DNA of 5,004 nucleotides from Alphaproteobacteria bacterium (lineage in GTDB: Bacteria; Pseudomonadota; Alphaproteobacteria; Elsterales; Elsteraceae), in the NCBI GenBank assembly GCA_013297545.1, contig JAAFHH010000280.1:1-5004 (forward strand), read 5' to 3'. Positions within the stretch are counted from its first letter, which is position 1; each line of letters opens with the position of its first letter. The notes under the pieces were generated by a model, which was not told the origin of the DNA, did no database searches, and worked only from the letters and a program-made list of their open reading frames with translations. The translations under genes were made by a program, and so were the position numbers. Shown piece after piece: positions 4,063-5,004 of the stretch.

Positions 4063-5004
4063 ATGGCGGTCTACCTCGACCATAACGCCACGGCGCCGAT
4101 GGTGCCGGCGGTGGCGGCGGCAATCACGGCCGCCATGGTCGAGGTTGGCAACCCATCGTCGGTGCACAGCTATGGTCGGCGCGCCAAGCAGCGCGTCGAC
4201 GCCGCACGCATCGCGGTCGGTTGCCTGGTGGGTGCCGCACCAGAACAAGTGGTGTTTACCGCTTCGGGCACGGAAGCCGCCGCACTCGCGCTGGGTGGGG
4301 TTGCGGTTGACCGGGTGGTCATCTCCGCAGTCGAGCACGCAGCCGTGGCCCGCGCACACCCGGCACCGGTGATCCTACCGGTTGACCGGGATGGCATCGT
4401 CGACCTCGACCAGCTGGCGGCGATCCTGCAACAGCCGGGTGGCCGCACGCTGGTGTCGGTGATGCTGGCCAACAACGAAACCGGCGTGATCCAGCCGGTC
4501 GCGGCGATTGCCGAACTGGCCAAACGCTATGGCGCGCTGGTCCACACCGATGCGGTCCAAGCCGTCGGGCGGATCCCGGTTGCGATGGCGGATCTCGGTG
4601 TCGATCTCCTCAGCATCTCTGGCCACAAGCTTGGTGGGCCGATGGGAGTGGGTGCGCTGATCGTCGCACCCACGCTGCCGTTGCAGCCGATCCTGCGCGG
4701 CGGCGGCCAGGAACGCAGCCGGCGGGCGGGTACGGAGGCGGTGCCGAGCATCGTCGGCTTCGGCGTCGCGGCCGAGCATGCGGCAGCACACCTTGATCGG
4801 TGGGCCGACATTGCCTATGTCCGGGAGGAGATGGAAGCGGCGGCGCTGGTGCGCTGCCCCGATGCGGCGGTGATCGCCCGCGGTGCGCTTCGTCTGCCCA
4901 ACACGTCTTGCTTGGCCCACCGCGGATGTCGCGCGGAAACGCTTGTTATGGCGCTCGATCTGGCGGGCTTCGCCATCAGTGCCGGGGCGGCCTGTTCGTC
5001 GGGC
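4063..5004 (+). CDS. iscS: Cysteine desulfurase, IscS/NifS class, 5' part
   Basis: A PLP enzyme that removes sulfur from cysteine as an enzyme persulfide and supplies it to Fe-S assembly, giving alanine. 314 residues are visible and the frame is open at the right edge. Motifs in order: YLDHNAT (4-10), GNPSSVHSYGR (29-39), FTASGTEA (65-72), H92, NNETGVIQP (137-145), HTDAVQAVGR (161-170, with D163 and Q166 contacting PLP), SGHKLGGPMGVGAL (186-199, Schiff-base K189), GGGQERSRRAGTE (213-225), and the catalytic loop ISAGAACSSG with C311. About 50-70 C-terminal residues are probably missing. The chain is compact compared with E. coli IscS, with shorter segments around 95-108 and 245-275. ATG 4063 gives the expected N-terminus, but the ribosome site is poor; 16 bases separate it from iscR, so it is probably co-transcribed and perhaps coupled. 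In alphaproteobacteria sufB usually comes next. It could equally be labelled nifS-like. Confidence 0.96.
   Translation, partial: MAVYLDHNATAPMVPAVAAAITAAMVEVGNPSSVHSYGRRAKQRVDAARIAVGCLVGAAPEQVVFTASGTEAAALALGGVAVDRVVISAVEHAAVARAHPAPVILPVDRDGIVDLDQLAAILQQPGGRTLVSVMLANNETGVIQPVAAIAELAKRYGALVHTDAVQAVGRIPVAMADLGVDLLSISGHKLGGPMGVGALIVAPTLPLQPILRGGGQERSRRAGTEAVPSIVGFGVAAEHAAAHLDRWADIAYVREEMEAAALVRCPDAAVIARGALRLPNTSCLAHRGCRAETLVMALDLAGFAISAGAACSSG

Noticed and set aside
3528..4920. Long minus-strand ORFs opposite iscR and the desulfurase
   Set aside because: Arg/Ala/His-rich shadow frames of two clearly identified genes in G+C-rich DNA.
1..5004. CRISPR arrays, tRNA/rRNA genes, insertion sequences
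   Set aside because: No regularly spaced direct repeats, no tRNA-like cloverleaf or rRNA sequence, and no transposase or integrase frame was seen on either strand.

Overview
The window is about 5 kb of G+C-rich DNA that most resembles an alphaproteobacterium, perhaps Rhodospirillales-like. The evidence is the style of the IscR and MetH proteins and a gene order known from alphaproteobacteria: alpha/beta hydrolase, then divergent iscR, then a cysteine desulfurase that normally leads into sufB-sufC-sufD. The order-level placement is inference.

Layout. (1) Positions 1-1204 hold the 3' end of metH, the cobalamin-dependent methionine synthase: the end of the B12 domain plus the whole SAM-binding reactivation domain. 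(2) Positions 1205-1411 are a comparatively A+T-rich gap (positions 1231-1400 are 42% G+C by hand count). It contains two near-identical short palindromes, imperfect direct repeats and a weak promoter. (3) Positions 1412-2476 encode a DUF1016/YhcG-family protein with a C-terminal PD-(D/E)XK nuclease domain. (4) Positions 2477-2549 carry a third copy of the same palindrome, here with perfect 9-bp arms. The nuclease gene is therefore bracketed by members of one palindrome family. (5) Positions 2550-3224 on the minus strand encode an alpha/beta hydrolase of the COG2945 type. (6) Positions 3225-3581 are a divergent control region. It has two strong dyads in front of the hydrolase and, facing iscR, a good sigma70-like promoter overlapped by a sequence resembling an IscR type 1 site. 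A 42-codon Trp-rich ORF ends in a GTGA overlap with the iscR start. (7) Positions 3582-4046 encode IscR with a full Cys3-His cluster ligand set. (8) Positions 4063-5004 encode the N-terminal 314 residues of an IscS/NifS-type cysteine desulfurase, cut by the window edge just after its catalytic cysteine.

How the parts work together. iscR and the desulfurase look like the start of an Fe-S cluster assembly (isc/suf) operon under IscR autorepression; the hydrolase is a divergent neighbour of unknown role. metH is a housekeeping gene unrelated to that operon. The nuclease gene and its palindromes look like an insert between the two housekeeping blocks. This palindrome-bracketed nuclease unit is the most unusual thing in the window; whether it is mobile, self-regulating or defensive cannot be decided from one copy.
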